From Rubritepida sp. (lineage in GTDB: Bacteria; Pseudomonadota; Alphaproteobacteria; Acetobacterales; Acetobacteraceae): 6,745 bases of DNA. Location: the NCBI GenBank assembly GCA_028291485.1, contig JAQGHZ010000221.1:1-6745 (forward strand), read 5' to 3'. The notes beneath the pieces were generated by a model, which saw only the letters and a program-made list of their open reading frames with translations, was not told the origin of the DNA and did not search any database. Shown here piece after piece: positions 6,701-6,745 of the stretch (its first letter is position 1; every line of letters starts with the position of its first letter). Made by a program: the position numbers and the translations under genes.

Positions 6701-6725
6701 GGAATTGCGACCGCAATCCAGTCAA
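6701..6725 (-). promoter_or_regulatory. Possible promoter -35 element and operator-like inverted repeat before the kinase operon
   Basis: On the minus strand TTGACT (6725-6720) resembles a -35 hexamer. Directly downstream lies a perfect six-base inverted repeat, ATTGCG-GT-CGCAAT (6717-6704), about 35 bases before the kinase start. No good -10 hexamer is found 16-18 bases after TTGACT. The symmetric site could be an operator overlapping a promoter, and it is locally AT-richer than its surroundings. The window ends 20 bases further up, so the true promoter may lie beyond it. Confidence 0.3.
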
Positions 6726-6745
6726 AAGCATCGGATACATCAGGT

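Overview
The window looks like chromosomal DNA of a high-GC alphaproteobacterium. An Acetobacteraceae or Roseomonas-like member of the Rhodospirillales is my best guess. This rests on the strong G/C bias at third codon positions, a plant-type glutamate-cysteine ligase next to rsmE and ubiA, and an HWE-family sensor kinase. The placement is inference from gene content and composition, not a search result. Coding density is very high: six genes and no non-coding gap longer than about 65 bases.

Left part (1-2346): housekeeping genes. The 5' end of ubiA (ubiquinone biosynthesis, minus strand, cut by the window edge) is head-to-head with rsmE (16S rRNA m3U1498 methyltransferase, plus strand). The two start codons share the same CATG tetranucleotide, so there is no intergenic promoter region at all. 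After 25 bases rsmE is followed by gshA, a plant-type glutamate-cysteine ligase that starts glutathione synthesis. The two are probably co-transcribed.

Middle (2347-2409): a 63-base convergent gap with two small G/C-rich hairpins and no T-tract. It may be a weak shared terminator.

Right part (2410-6669): a tightly packed three-gene minus-strand operon, read right to left. It encodes a membrane-bound HWE sensor histidine kinase with a Cache-like periplasmic domain and two PAS domains. After a 4-base gap comes a four-helix DUF2269 membrane protein, and then, with a 4-base GTGA overlap, an SDR-type NAD(P)-binding protein fused to a C-terminal DoxX-like membrane domain. All three use non-ATG starts (GTG, TTG, GTG). 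No response regulator is present in the window. The tight coupling suggests the kinase and the two membrane proteins act in one process, possibly envelope or redox sensing, but no substrate can be read from the sequence.

The most unusual points are the overlapping divergent starts, the kinase/DUF2269/SDR-DoxX operon, a 15-base tandem repeat encoding a five-residue Ala/Pro/Ser repeat at the kinase N-terminus, a Phe in place of the SDR catalytic Tyr, and a plant-type ligase with a single cysteine. I see no mobile element, RNA gene or CRISPR array.
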